Positions 21,660 through 21,829 of a DNA stretch of 21,829 nt are shown piece by piece. Numbering within the stretch: the first letter of the stretch is position 1; each line of letters opens with the position of its first letter. Made by a program: the position numbers and the translations under genes. The stretch comes from a virus: the IMG/VR virus record IMGVR_UViG_3300030390_002383, positions 1 through 21,829 of that record. The stretch is one strand, 5' to 3'. Under the pieces are notes generated by a model. The model saw only the letters and a list, made by a program, of their open reading frames with translations, made no database searches and was not told the origin of the DNA.

Positions 21660-21829
21660 GTTTAGTAAAAAATTAAAAGACGTAGCAATTATTCAACCAG
21701 ATATACATCATGATTATAGAGGTGAGTATGTTGAAACTTGGAATAGTGAAAACTATGCAGTATTTAATCATTTAGTTAATAATAGTAAACAAATATTCTT
21801 TAAACAAGATGATATTAGCACATCCGTAA
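21649..21829 (+). CDS. RmlC-like (dTDP-4-dehydrorhamnose 3,5-epimerase family) protein, truncated by window end
   Basis: ATG at 21649 overlaps the kinase gene by 11 bases, and the frame is open to the last base. Sixty residues are visible: basic start MKYKFSKKLKDV, DYRGEYVETWNSENYA (23-38), which matches the 'D-RG-F-E-W' opening of RmlC, and IFFKQDDISTSV (49-60), which matches 'F-QDN-S-S' just before the missing catalytic H. The core cupin beta barrel lies beyond the window. It would epimerise or modify a keto-sugar nucleotide, or be a related WxcM-like enzyme. Function is inferred from the N-terminal pattern only. Confidence 0.72.
   Translation, partial: MKYKFSKKLKDVAIIQPDIHHDYRGEYVETWNSENYAVFNHLVNNSKQIFFKQDDISTSV

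Noticed and set aside
1-21829. tRNA genes, CRISPR arrays, insertion sequences, integrase or attachment sites
   Set aside because: No cloverleaf-like T-arm sequences, regularly spaced repeats, transposase motifs or long direct or inverted repeats were noticed by eye; a tRNAscan or repeat search would be needed to confirm.

Overview
This window reads as part of the genome of a large, strongly AT-rich (about 30% G+C by eye), T4-like tailed phage (myovirus type). Every convincing gene lies on the + strand. They are packed with short overlaps: ATGA junctions occur at 5389, 6318, 7941, 8336, 11862, 16494 and 20005. Identity rests on a T4-type replisome: family B DNA polymerase (gp43, here in two pieces), sliding clamp (gp45), clamp-loader ATPase (gp44) and clamp-loader small subunit (gp62). 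An Hsp20 protein, PRTase, MazG-like enzyme and Nmad1 protein recall marine T4-like phages. Almost no start has a Shine-Dalgarno site; leaders are A/T-rich instead, and four gaps carry a TTGGA-N18-TATATT promoter-like motif. Together these favour a Bacteroidetes (Flavobacteriia-like) host, but the sequence does not prove it.

Layout. (1) 1-1657, end of a virion or lysis region: the C-terminus of a muralytic-type domain protein, a LamG-type lectin-fold adhesin and two tiny ORFs. (2) 1650-3717, nucleic-acid and nucleotide metabolism: a staphylococcal-nuclease-like enzyme, a phosphoribosyltransferase, GTP cyclohydrolase I (FolE) and a MazG-like pyrophosphohydrolase. (3) 3710-7052, polymerase halves 43A and 43B and the clamp, linked by ATGA junctions. 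(4) 7145-10241, a protein-folding block: Hsp20, a 98-aa unknown, GroES, a full-length GroEL with all ATPase residues, and a 90-aa unknown. It sits between the clamp and the clamp-loader genes. (5) 10279-13479, gp44, an unknown, gp62, a conserved small protein, a DUF1599/Nmad1 protein and a Cas4/AddB-like PD-(D/E)XK nuclease with four potential Fe-S cysteines. (6) 13531-21829, a small ribbon-helix-helix-like protein followed by a glycan cassette: two GT-B transferases, a zinc-ribbon protein, a sugar-nucleotide epimerase, two GT-A transferases, a DUF4254-like protein, a GT10-like (fucosyltransferase-type) enzyme, an HldE-type sugar kinase and the start of an RmlC-like cupin epimerase.

How they may work together. 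The replisome and nucleotide enzymes support DNA synthesis, and FolE plus Nmad1 hint at modified nucleotides. The chaperone block could make capsid or polymerase folding independent of, or better matched to, host GroEL/GroES. The glycan cassette could decorate virions, modified DNA or the host envelope. The most notable features are the phage chaperonin island, the precisely split polymerase, the shared promoter motif and the long glycan cassette. No tRNA, CRISPR array, insertion sequence or integrase was seen. No stretch longer than 300 bases lacks a gene.
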